This document shows positions 55,028-63,140 of a stretch of 64,000 nt of DNA, piece by piece. The stretch spans positions 1 to 64,000 of the forward strand of contig JBOIDC010000009.1 of the NCBI GenBank assembly GCA_050740315.1, in the 5' to 3' direction. Source of the DNA: JACCYU01 sp050740315. GTDB taxonomy: Bacteria > Pseudomonadota > Gammaproteobacteria > JACCYU01. The translations under genes were made by a program, and so were the position numbers. Positions within the stretch are counted from its first letter, which is position 1; each line of letters begins with the position of its first letter. The notes under the pieces are model-generated. The model did no database searches, was not told the DNA's origin, and saw only the letters and a list, made by a program, of their open reading frames with translations.

Positions 55028-55144
55028 CTACAGCGCCGGCCAGCGGAGGATTTCCGCCTCGGTCATACCGTCGGCAATCATGCTAACCGCCGTGGCTACC
55101 GGTATACGCACACAACGGATGCACTCCGCCCATCTGCTGGAGAT
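55028..55144 (-). pseudogene. Remnant of a second DUF433 antitoxin gene
   Basis: A reverse-strand open stretch without a start codon reads AECIRCVRIPVATAVSMIADGM and then TEAEILRWPAL before a stop. This is the core of a DUF433 protein (compare GKPxIRGxRIPV and GMTEAEIL). The beginning and the end of the family are missing. It is a decayed copy next to the intact DUF433-DUF5615 pair. Confidence 0.6.
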
Positions 55145-55201
55145 TTACCGTAATGCGCGTGTTCTTCCTGCCCTCAATCTCCGGGGGTCCAGTTCCGCCG
55201 A

Positions 55202-58171
55202 TTAAATATGATCATTCTCCACCGCGCCGGCCAGCAGGCGCGCGGCGGCGGCGTCGCGTTGCCAGTGCGGCATCGGCATCCCGGCCAGGTAGCGCGCCAG
55301 CGCGATGATTTTCTCGCGCTGCGACCAGTAGTCGGCGATCTCGGTTTTGAGCCAGGTCATGCCTTGTTTTGTTTCCTCGTGTTCCGCCACGCGGAACACC
55401 GCGAACAGCACCTGACGCAACAGCGTTGCCCCGAATCCGTCCCCGCCAAGGCCTCGGCGCTTGAACTCGGACGCGGTCTTGAGCCGCGTCTGGTTGGCCT
55501 TGCCGCTTTGTAACATATCGCGATAATCGCGTACGCCGAAGCCGCGCGCGAACTCCTGAAACACACCGCTGCGGTAGTCGCCATGAGATTCCACCTCCAG
55601 CCCCTTGAGATAAAACTTTTCCTCCGCGCTCAGCCGCCGCCAAAAAGGCTTGTCGATACCTTTGGGCACCAGGAAATTGCTGGCGGTCCTGACCGCGTCC
55701 TCGATAAGCTGCTGGATGGGCGATTCCTCGCCGCGCCTGCGCTCGCGGGCAAGCTCGTGGCTTACGTCCAGCTCCTCGATGCCCTGGTACTGTGTCAGAA
55801 CGCGCAGCGCGGCGGCATAGGCCGCAAGTTGATAGTCGGCGTCGCTGAAATTGGGGTCGTCCTTGTCGTCCAGGCCAAGCATCGAGGCGAGCTGCGCTTC
55901 CACTTCGATCTCCACCTGCGGAACGATCTCGTCGAGAAATACGGACTCGGTGGACATCTGTTTGCGCAGCACCATCAGCACCGTTCCTTGCACGTAGTTG
56001 CCTTCCTTTAGCGCGGATTCGGTCTCCGTAGCAATGGTCCACGCGGCGGTGACTCTCAAGCCCGCCGCCCACAGGATCAACGCCAGATCCGCCCACACGG
56101 CGGCGTTCTGGTGCGTGAACATGACCACCTGCAGACCATTGTCCGGCATGTGGGCGGCGAGGTTGCGGTAAGAGTCGACCATGCCCTGCCGGAATTCTTT
56201 TCCCGATCCGCGGATGGCTAACGCGCGCTTGCTGTCCGTGTACCAGCCGGGGAACAATTCTGGCAGGTGCTTTTCGTACCAGGCGAGAAAGAACTCCGAC
56301 AGCTCGTGGTAGTTGATGGCGTCGGCGTAGGGGGGATCGGTGATCCAAATGTCAGCGAAGTTGCGATTTGCCCTAACGTCCAAGCTAGCTGTCTCGCTCC
56401 GCGCGTACGTCGCTACGGCAGGTATGTGCCGACAATAAGTTCCCTCTAAAAGAACCATAGGTCTGACGCCATAGTTTAGAAATGTGTTCAACGCTTGGTT
56501 GTAAAAAGTTTGGGCAATCGATCCGATACCACCACTCCGCGCCAAGTTTGGAATCCACTGCGAAAGTCGCGAATTCCAATTGCAACAAGCGCCCACTGAT
56601 AACAGAGAAATAATCCTTTCAACCCGGCGTTCTGCGCTGAAGACATCATCGGCGCTTGCCGATAACGTGGCATGTACCAGCAACTGGCGCGGCGTAAAGA
56701 GATGATGCCAATGCGTCCAGCCGCGCTCTCGCATGAGCCTCGTTGTCTCATCGCCCGGCACGATCTGCCGGCTGGGGATATAGCCCTTGGCCTGCCAGTC
56801 GGCGAAGCGCTCTCGTAACAACTCCAGCACTTTTTGCTCGCGTTCCAGATCCGCGTCGTCTGGCGCCCGATAGTGACGGGTGCGCTGCTCCTTGCCCTCA
56901 TCATCCAGCCAAGTCTCGATCCAGCGGATGCAGTAGAGGCGCTCCTGAAAGACATCATCGGGGCGAGGCACAACGTCTTCGTTCGCCCATGGGCGCAATC
57001 CAGAGCTGGACGTGAGGACGGCAGTATAGTCGCCGCGCACATGCGAGATCGGAGTCGACTGGCCGCAATGAGGACATTGCAAACGCGACCTCGCCACTGT
57101 TCCTTGTTTCGCAGCCTGAAATTCAGCCTTCGTAACTGCGTTCTTAACGTCAACGTCAAAACAACGCTTAGTTTTATTTTCCTTGAGTTCACCGATAACT
57201 TGATCCTTTTCGGCGATGACCCACGTAGGCGCTAGGGGCACCTTCCAGCCACATTCAGGGCACGTGCTCTCGATGCAATACAGGTAGGAGTCGGCGCGCC
57301 AGCCCTGCTCGTTGCGCTCGATGCCCCATTCAATAATCTGCCGGTCCACCGCCTCGAATAATTTTTGCTGCGCTTCGCGCACTTGTTTGGCGACTTCGTC
57401 GCCGCCGCCGACGATATTAAGCGCGCCCCATGTCAGCAGCGCGGCGATGGGATTCAGATCCGAACCATAGGCTTCGCAGCCCATGCGTGCGGCCTCGAAG
57501 GGAACGCTGCCGCCACCGCAGAACGCGTCGCCCACGCGCGGCACATGACCGAATCGCCTTTGCCCCAGTTCGCGTATAAGCTCGGGCAGGCAGCTGGCGC
57601 TAGTACCGAGGTGTGCGTTGATTTCCTGCCAGGCTTCGTCTGACGGCCCGTCGATCTGTTCCGGGCGATCGCAGTAGGGGAGCTTCTCGTCGTAGCTCAG
57701 ACGCTCGAACACCAGCCGTTGAAGCGCGGTTTTCTCTTCGCGTGTTGTTCCTTCTTCGTACGCGGGCCGCTGCGGGTCGGCGTCGGCTTTGAACCACCGA
57801 TGGCGTTCCGCCGGTTTGAGGCGGGCATACAGCTCCCGCAGGGGAATGCCCTTGCTCTTGCGCAGCCATAAGCCCTCCGCGTCCATGGTGAGTATCTTCA
57901 AGAAGATCTCACGATCCTTCTGTGTGTCGCCAGTTGCGGGCATGAGCAGGCCGACTATCGTCGCGCGCATCATGATGAGCGGCTTGCGCCCCCACCACTT
58001 TCCAATCGGAGTGAGCGTCTGATCACGCCCCGCTTTGCGTTCCTTGTAGCTCTCCTTGGAGAGCTTTGAGACGGGAAACTGGACTTCGATGAAGGTCTTG
58101 GCGATCGGCTCGGCGGCCGGCGCGGGGGTCGGCGCGCCGGCGATTTCCACCGTTTTCGACGAATCGTTCAT
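55202..58171 (-). CDS. DUF1156 domain DNA methyltransferase of an anti-phage operon
   Basis: A 989-residue SAM-dependent DNA methylase, probably adenine-specific. The N-terminus has the DUF1156 region (IEVQFPVSKLSKESYKERKA, LTPIGKWWGRKPL). The SAM motif is DAFCGGGSVPFEAA (215-226) and the catalytic motif is DPPY (612-615). Two CxxC pairs at 304-307 and 366-369 suggest a zinc ribbon in the recognition insert. The ATG at 58171 overlaps the DUF3780 stop by four bases; a much longer upstream frame is a shadow of the DUF3780 gene. DUF1156 methylases also occur as PglXI in some BREX loci. Confidence 0.88.
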   Translation of the reverse strand: MNDSSKTVEIAGAPTPAPAAEPIAKTFIEVQFPVSKLSKESYKERKAGRDQTLTPIGKWWGRKPLIMMRATIVGLLMPATGDTQKDREIFLKILTMDAEGLWLRKSKGIPLRELYARLKPAERHRWFKADADPQRPAYEEGTTREEKTALQRLVFERLSYDEKLPYCDRPEQIDGPSDEAWQEINAHLGTSASCLPELIRELGQRRFGHVPRVGDAFCGGGSVPFEAARMGCEAYGSDLNPIAALLTWGALNIVGGGDEVAKQVREAQQKLFEAVDRQIIEWGIERNEQGWRADSYLYCIESTCPECGWKVPLAPTWVIAEKDQVIGELKENKTKRCFDVDVKNAVTKAEFQAAKQGTVARSRLQCPHCGQSTPISHVRGDYTAVLTSSSGLRPWANEDVVPRPDDVFQERLYCIRWIETWLDDEGKEQRTRHYRAPDDADLEREQKVLELLRERFADWQAKGYIPSRQIVPGDETTRLMRERGWTHWHHLFTPRQLLVHATLSASADDVFSAERRVERIISLLSVGACCNWNSRLSQWIPNLARSGGIGSIAQTFYNQALNTFLNYGVRPMVLLEGTYCRHIPAVATYARSETASLDVRANRNFADIWITDPPYADAINYHELSEFFLAWYEKHLPELFPGWYTDSKRALAIRGSGKEFRQGMVDSYRNLAAHMPDNGLQVVMFTHQNAAVWADLALILWAAGLRVTAAWTIATETESALKEGNYVQGTVLMVLRKQMSTESVFLDEIVPQVEIEVEAQLASMLGLDDKDDPNFSDADYQLAAYAAALRVLTQYQGIEELDVSHELARERRRGEESPIQQLIEDAVRTASNFLVPKGIDKPFWRRLSAEEKFYLKGLEVESHGDYRSGVFQEFARGFGVRDYRDMLQSGKANQTRLKTASEFKRRGLGGDGFGATLLRQVLFAVFRVAEHEETKQGMTWLKTEIADYWSQREKIIALARYLAGMPMPHWQRDAAAARLLAGAVENDHI

Positions 58172-58824
58172 GACGCGGCTTTGCGCGAGGGTTTGCGCTT
58201 TCTGGAAATCCCGGTCGTCGCGCCGCCCGTAATATCCTCTCCCTGCGCCTGTAGCCGGAACATCGGCGGCGGCCGGTGCGGCGTATCCGTCACGGGATTT
58301 TCCGTGAGCGCGTAACGGACGGCCTTGCGCCAGCCGTGGCCGCGCCCGTGTACGGCGTGCCCGGTGGCCGCGGCGGTCATGGTGTACAGCCACCAGCGCT
58401 CTTCCGGTACTAGACCTTGCCAGTTCTTGATCGCGGCCGGGATCAGCGCGGGATCGGCGTCCTCGATGGCCCACGCCAGCAGGGTAAGTTCCTTGCCAAG
58501 CAGCCTGGAGACTGGATTGACGCCCGTTTTCCAGCGGCCAGACTTGAGACCCCTTTCCTTTAGACGGCGGTTGAATTCCACCCTTACGTCGTCGGCGATG
58601 GCGTCCCACTTCGGCCGCGCCAGTATCGCGCGCAATTTGCCGTCATGCTGCCCGGCGCCGAACGTCGGTCGGCTGCGCCCTTCGACCTCGTCGAAAGTGA
58701 AGTGCTCGGAGATGGCGACCTGCTCCCGGTTGCTGGCCGGAATGGTGACCACGAAGTGATGCGCGGACTCCTGCGGGCTGAATCCGAAGCCGTCATATTT
58801 CATGCGTGCGCTGGCCGTCGCCAT
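58168..58824 (-). CDS. DUF3780 protein of an anti-phage operon
   Basis: A 218-residue protein of the DUF3780 family, which is known mostly from defence loci next to DUF499 and DUF1156 proteins. The sequence begins MATASARMKYDGFGFSPQES and has VEFNRRLKERGLKSGRWKTGVNPVSRLLGKEL and PEERWWLYTMTAAATGH. The C-terminus is basic (RKRKPSRKAAS). Its start lies in the DUF499 stop (TAATG) and its stop in the DUF1156 start (ATGA), so the three are tightly coupled. Biochemical function is unknown. Confidence 0.85.
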   Translation of the reverse strand: MATASARMKYDGFGFSPQESAHHFVVTIPASNREQVAISEHFTFDEVEGRSRPTFGAGQHDGKLRAILARPKWDAIADDVRVEFNRRLKERGLKSGRWKTGVNPVSRLLGKELTLLAWAIEDADPALIPAAIKNWQGLVPEERWWLYTMTAAATGHAVHGRGHGWRKAVRYALTENPVTDTPHRPPPMFRLQAQGEDITGGATTGISRKRKPSRKAAS

Positions 58825-61800
58825 TACTGCTCCACGTCCGCACGGTGGTACTCGGCCCTGATCTCGCGCACATAGTCGTGAAAGCGCTGGCCCGTGTCGA
58901 AGCTCAGCGCGCTCGCTTCGATGGTCACTTCGCCCCCCTCCAGCAGCGAGCGAAGCTGCTCCACCGTCCGTTCGATCTGATCGGCATCAAGCAGCATGCC
59001 GTCGGCGAGGTTCAGGTCGGCCCATTGCGCTTCTCCGGCCAGCACCGCGATGCGTTGCACGCCGGCTCTGGCGTTGTGCTTCCTGAGCCTCTCGATAAGT
59101 CCATAACAGGTGCGCGTCTCGTTGTAAGACACGCTATCTGGCGGACGCCACGTCGCCGGCCTGGCGGGATCGATCGGTTTCTCGCCTTCGCCGGTCCGCC
59201 ACGTGATCTCCCGCTTGTGTACCCCCGAGTCAATTCCATTGTGCTCCGCGCAGGCCAGTATGAAACGGCTTCCTTCCGGCACAACAAACGGTTCTTCATA
59301 GCGGCCGCCGGCGAGCTTGGGATCGGAACCATCGGTGGTGTAGCGTATCGGCGCTGGCGGCGCGGCCCGCAACTCCACCATTTTGTTGTCGCCGCTCTGG
59401 TACACCCGCGATTGAAGTGTAATCCGGTTGTGCCAGGGCACGGCCTCACCGGTTTCATGCTCACCATGCGTGTCCACAGCCAGGAATGAGAGCTCGAACT
59501 CGCTCGTCTCGAGATCACGCTCGGTGAGTTTGCGGGAAGCCGGCGTGGCCGCCGCCCCGACCTCCATGTAAACCGCATCGCCGTTCAGCGGCGTGACGCG
59601 TAGTTTCACGAGCCCGGTCGCATCGTCGCGATGCAGCTCCTGGATCCTCACGTTGGTCGCCGGTCTTGGAAAAGGCCCCTTTTCCACGTAGCCGCCTTGC
59701 TCCCGCCAGATGTCCTTGTGCACGCTCTCGTCTTTTAGCTTGTCGAGCGCATCCGGCCGGTGCCACTGCCACAGCGGATTCGTCGCGGCGCGCCGCCGGA
59801 CCTCGTTCCACGGCATGGCCTTCTGCGTAAAAAGTCGCTCCTCGACCTTCTTGCGGAAGGTCTCGCCGCTGATCTCTTCGGTGTATTTCATCCTGTCTTT
59901 CAGGGTCTTGATGATCTGATCCTCACCCTGGTACTGGTTGCCGGTGAACTCCATGAGAAACTCGGCTGACATCAGCCGCTCGCGTGTCGGGTAGTAGAGC
60001 GTGGTAAAGGTCTCGCGCACCGCGCTTAAAAACTGGTTCTGGATACGATCCAGGAGGTCGCGTGCCTGCACCAGCTGCGGATCATTATCTTGTGTGCCCT
60101 CACTGCGCATTTCGCCGATGATGTAGTTGATCGCCTTGAGTTCTCTGGCCGCGTTGAGCACCGCGTCGTAGCTGCGCTGCCCGGTGAGAAAGCCGATCCG
60201 ATTCTTGAAATCGTGATTCTCGTGAAGTTCTCTGAGATCCGGGTGCAGCCCTTGCGCATGCGGCTCGGTAATTACCAGCACCACCTTATCCTGGGTAAGA
60301 TCGATCTCATCGACCGCAGGCAGCGTCATGACGCGTTGATAGCACCAGGCAGTTATCGGTTTGAAGAGGTCATTGAGGCGCTCTTTTAGCTCCCGAATCG
60401 ATTGGTCGCGCAGATAACTCTGCGCCGTGGTATGCAGACGCGCGACCAGGTTCTGCTGATTCTTGAAGAACAGGCGGCCGTCCCGGCTCGTGTGGAGGTA
60501 CCACGCCGCGGTGAACAAACGGCTGACGCCCTCATTAAGTAGTTTCGAGATGTCGCGGCCCGGAGCGCAAAGATTGGCCACGACTTCAGGCACAGTCAGG
60601 CCCTTGGTGCCGCCAGAAACGTTACTGAGGGATGCCACAAACAACAGGCGCATGACGTCGCGCGCGTCGCCGCCGCCAAGATTGGCATCCATGATCTCGG
60701 CCACGGATTGACCGCTGGAGGCAATATCGTGCGAGATGGCGGTCTCCAGCGTGTTATTGATCTGGTTGATCTCGGTGAGTGTCTCCCGGTCGTTGAGATC
60801 GATGTCGTGAGCAGTGACGAGATACTTGTCTTGTGCCTCTCCGGTTTCCCACAGACGCGAGACCACGATGCGCATAAGGCGAATCAGGCCGCGCGTCTGC
60901 TGAAACCCGCTGTTGTCCTTGAAGCGCGCGTACAGGTCGCGAATCGCGGGATGGAAGGGATACGATTCCGCGATCCGCTGCGCAAACTGCTCGGGCGAAG
61001 CGTTCGTAACGTCCATCTGGCGCGCGTCTCGCACGGCCTTGGCGTAGGCTTGCGCTACTTCGGCGATTTCGTCTTCGGACGGTAACTCCGCAAAGATGCG
61101 TTTGCGAAGTATGTGGTAGAACTCGTCGGTGTTCATGCGGACGGGCTCGAGATTCATCGCGCTGCGGCCCGTCTCTTTATCAAGATCATTGAGCGCCTGG
61201 ATGATCCGCTCGGTGCCGCCCGCATAAGCCGCGGTCAGATCGGTGATGATCAGGCATACATTGTTCAGTTCATCCCTGCCCAGCGCGACCAGCAAATTGG
61301 ACAGCGCGGTGGCAGTGACCACAGACAAATCCGAATTCCCGATAGTTTTTGATTTCGCATACTCGAAATACGGCGGCAATTCATCGAGCATGATGACCAG
61401 CGGGTCGCCCTTGAGCAGATTGACCCACGCGGTCTGGCCAGGCGCCGACAGCGGGCTGTAATAGTCCTTGAACTGTTCTTTCCTGCCAAGCTGCGAGGCG
61501 ATTGCGCCCCATAACCCGTACGGCGCGTCGCTTTCCCGCCCGGAAAACGCCACAACCCTGACTTCCCCGATATCCGCCGGCTTATAGAATTCCCCCATGA
61601 CCTTCCGCCGCCAGCCGGGATTCTTGGCCAGCAAGCCGAAGGCGAGCAGGTTATGTGTCTTGCCGCCACCCATCGCCTGGGTGAGCTTGAAGACGCCTTG
61701 AGTCGATTTTCCTTCCAGCCGCCGGAAACCCTCCGTCAGCAGGATTTTCATGCCCTCGGTGATGTGATTCTCCACGAAGAAGCCGTCAGCATCGATACGC

Positions 61801-61895
61801 TCTTCAACGAGGTCACCCAAGTCGAGGACTGTGTCGCGCCGGGTTTTGTCGAATACCGTGTGGCGCGGCGTGCAGGCTTGTTGCAAAGGGCTCAT
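58824..61895 (-). CDS. DUF499 ATPase of an anti-phage operon, with chitobiase-like C-terminal domain
   Basis: A 1023-residue P-loop ATPase, first gene of the defence operon. The Walker A is GGGKT (76-80, in KLTQAMGGGKTHNLLAFG) and the Walker B is PLVIMLDELPPYF. DUF499 proteins are related in role to BrxC/PglY of BREX. Near residue 875 comes RYTTDGSDPKLAGGRYEEPF, which looks like the immunoglobulin-like chitobiase C-terminal domain and may bind ligands or partners. The ATG at 61895 has GGGAGG close upstream; a longer frame begins at 61979. Its stop shares a base with the DUF3780 start. Confidence 0.87.
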   Translation of the reverse strand: MSPLQQACTPRHTVFDKTRRDTVLDLGDLVEERIDADGFFVENHITEGMKILLTEGFRRLEGKSTQGVFKLTQAMGGGKTHNLLAFGLLAKNPGWRRKVMGEFYKPADIGEVRVVAFSGRESDAPYGLWGAIASQLGRKEQFKDYYSPLSAPGQTAWVNLLKGDPLVIMLDELPPYFEYAKSKTIGNSDLSVVTATALSNLLVALGRDELNNVCLIITDLTAAYAGGTERIIQALNDLDKETGRSAMNLEPVRMNTDEFYHILRKRIFAELPSEDEIAEVAQAYAKAVRDARQMDVTNASPEQFAQRIAESYPFHPAIRDLYARFKDNSGFQQTRGLIRLMRIVVSRLWETGEAQDKYLVTAHDIDLNDRETLTEINQINNTLETAISHDIASSGQSVAEIMDANLGGGDARDVMRLLFVASLSNVSGGTKGLTVPEVVANLCAPGRDISKLLNEGVSRLFTAAWYLHTSRDGRLFFKNQQNLVARLHTTAQSYLRDQSIRELKERLNDLFKPITAWCYQRVMTLPAVDEIDLTQDKVVLVITEPHAQGLHPDLRELHENHDFKNRIGFLTGQRSYDAVLNAARELKAINYIIGEMRSEGTQDNDPQLVQARDLLDRIQNQFLSAVRETFTTLYYPTRERLMSAEFLMEFTGNQYQGEDQIIKTLKDRMKYTEEISGETFRKKVEERLFTQKAMPWNEVRRRAATNPLWQWHRPDALDKLKDESVHKDIWREQGGYVEKGPFPRPATNVRIQELHRDDATGLVKLRVTPLNGDAVYMEVGAAATPASRKLTERDLETSEFELSFLAVDTHGEHETGEAVPWHNRITLQSRVYQSGDNKMVELRAAPPAPIRYTTDGSDPKLAGGRYEEPFVVPEGSRFILACAEHNGIDSGVHKREITWRTGEGEKPIDPARPATWRPPDSVSYNETRTCYGLIERLRKHNARAGVQRIAVLAGEAQWADLNLADGMLLDADQIERTVEQLRSLLEGGEVTIEASALSFDTGQRFHDYVREIRAEYHRADVEQ

Positions 61896-62021
61896 AGGCC
61901 TCCCCCGAATTTGTTGGCATGCGCGGTGGGGTCCGTGTGGAGCTGCGTGATTATGGTTGGTCTTCCGGATTGTAACCACGCCCCGCTGATTCGGAACGCC
62001 CCCTACAGGTACATTAACCGC

Positions 62022-63137
62022 TTAATAGGTGTCGTGCGAGCCATCTCCCGGACTTTTGTCCGCCTCGGCCGTCTTATCGCGATAGTCCGCCAGCAACACC
62101 GCAATCCAGCGGGTGCGTTCGTACTGATCGCAGGCGATCACCAGCGTGATCGTGATGGGAATCGCGATGAACGCGCCGGGTACGCCCCACAGCCAGCCCC
62201 AGAAGGTCACCGAAAACAGCACCACCAGCGGCGACAGCGACAGCTGTCTGCCCTGCAGCAGCGGATCGATATAAATGCCCATCACGATCTGGATGCCGGA
62301 TGCGCCAACCAGCACCAGCAGCGCGTTGATGCCGATGCCGAACTCCAGCAGCGCGAACGCGGACACAGGCACCACGCCGATGATGGCGCCCACAGTGGGG
62401 ATGTAACTGAGCAGAAAGTTGATGAAGCCCCAGATGAACGCGAAATCCAGCCCCACCGCCAGACACAGCAGCCAGATCAATACACCGGTGATCAGTCCGA
62501 TCACGGTGCGCACTACGATATAGATCTGAAAGTCAGTCACCACCCGCTTGAAGGATTCGAACCAGCGCTCGCCCTCGTCCACGGACAGGCGATGCCGCAG
62601 CTTGTCGCGGAAGTCGTGCACCTCCAGCAGTCCCAGCACGAAGAACGCAATGATCAAAACCAGCGCGCCGCTGAAGGAAAAAAACCATTCCGAAACCGCG
62701 AGCACCACATTGGGCGCGAATGCCGACACCCTGGGGCCGCTGCTTACCGCATCTCCGCCGGCGCCTATGATCGGCTCGATCAGCAGTCGCAAGGCCTCGT
62801 AGAGCCGCTGGAATTCCTGCCGGTACTCGGGCGCGCTGGCGGCCAGCAGCTCGCCGCTCCACCAGAACGACGCCACGAACAAGGCGATAACGGCCAGAAA
62901 GGCCACGAATGTAATCAGCATGGCCAGGCCGCGCGCCATGTGCCGTTCCAGCCGCAGCTGCAACGGCCAGAACACCGCGATCAGGAACAGCGCGAACACC
63001 AGCGGCATGGTGACCGTGGTGGTGATCTTCAGCGCGCCGGCCACCACCACCACCGCGATCACCGACAGCAGGCGCTTGATGACCTGGCGTTCCCGCTGCG
63101 CCTGCGCCGCGGTTGAAGTGTCAAGCATGGTCGCCAT
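62022..63137 (-). CDS. AI-2E/PerM family transporter
   Basis: A 371-residue inner-membrane protein with about seven to eight hydrophobic helices. Family marks are the paired N-terminal helices (LLSVIAVVVVAGALKITTTVTMPLVFALFLIAVFWPLQ), the glycine/proline-rich LLSYIPTVGAIIGVVP and SPLVVLFSVTFWGWLWGVPGAFIAIPI. Members export autoinducer 2 or act as Na+/H+ or other exporters, so the substrate is open. The ATG lies three bases after the stop of the GlxA-type regulator gene, suggesting one transcript. Confidence 0.88.
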   Translation of the reverse strand: MATMLDTSTAAQAQRERQVIKRLLSVIAVVVVAGALKITTTVTMPLVFALFLIAVFWPLQLRLERHMARGLAMLITFVAFLAVIALFVASFWWSGELLAASAPEYRQEFQRLYEALRLLIEPIIGAGGDAVSSGPRVSAFAPNVVLAVSEWFFSFSGALVLIIAFFVLGLLEVHDFRDKLRHRLSVDEGERWFESFKRVVTDFQIYIVVRTVIGLITGVLIWLLCLAVGLDFAFIWGFINFLLSYIPTVGAIIGVVPVSAFALLEFGIGINALLVLVGASGIQIVMGIYIDPLLQGRQLSLSPLVVLFSVTFWGWLWGVPGAFIAIPITITLVIACDQYERTRWIAVLLADYRDKTAEADKSPGDGSHDTY

Positions 63138-63140
63138 CGT

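Noticed and set aside
58172..58609. N-terminal extension of the DUF1156 methylase by 146 residues
   Set aside because: The extension overlaps the DUF3780 gene in another frame and is rich in Arg and Gly without family similarity. The ATG at 58171 forms an ATGA overlap and starts the recognisable domain.
51671..61895. Classification of the defence operon as DISARM
   Set aside because: A PLD domain and an SNF2 helicase are present, as in DISARM, but they are fused. I see no DrmA or DrmB, and DUF499, DUF1156 and DUF3780 are not DISARM components.
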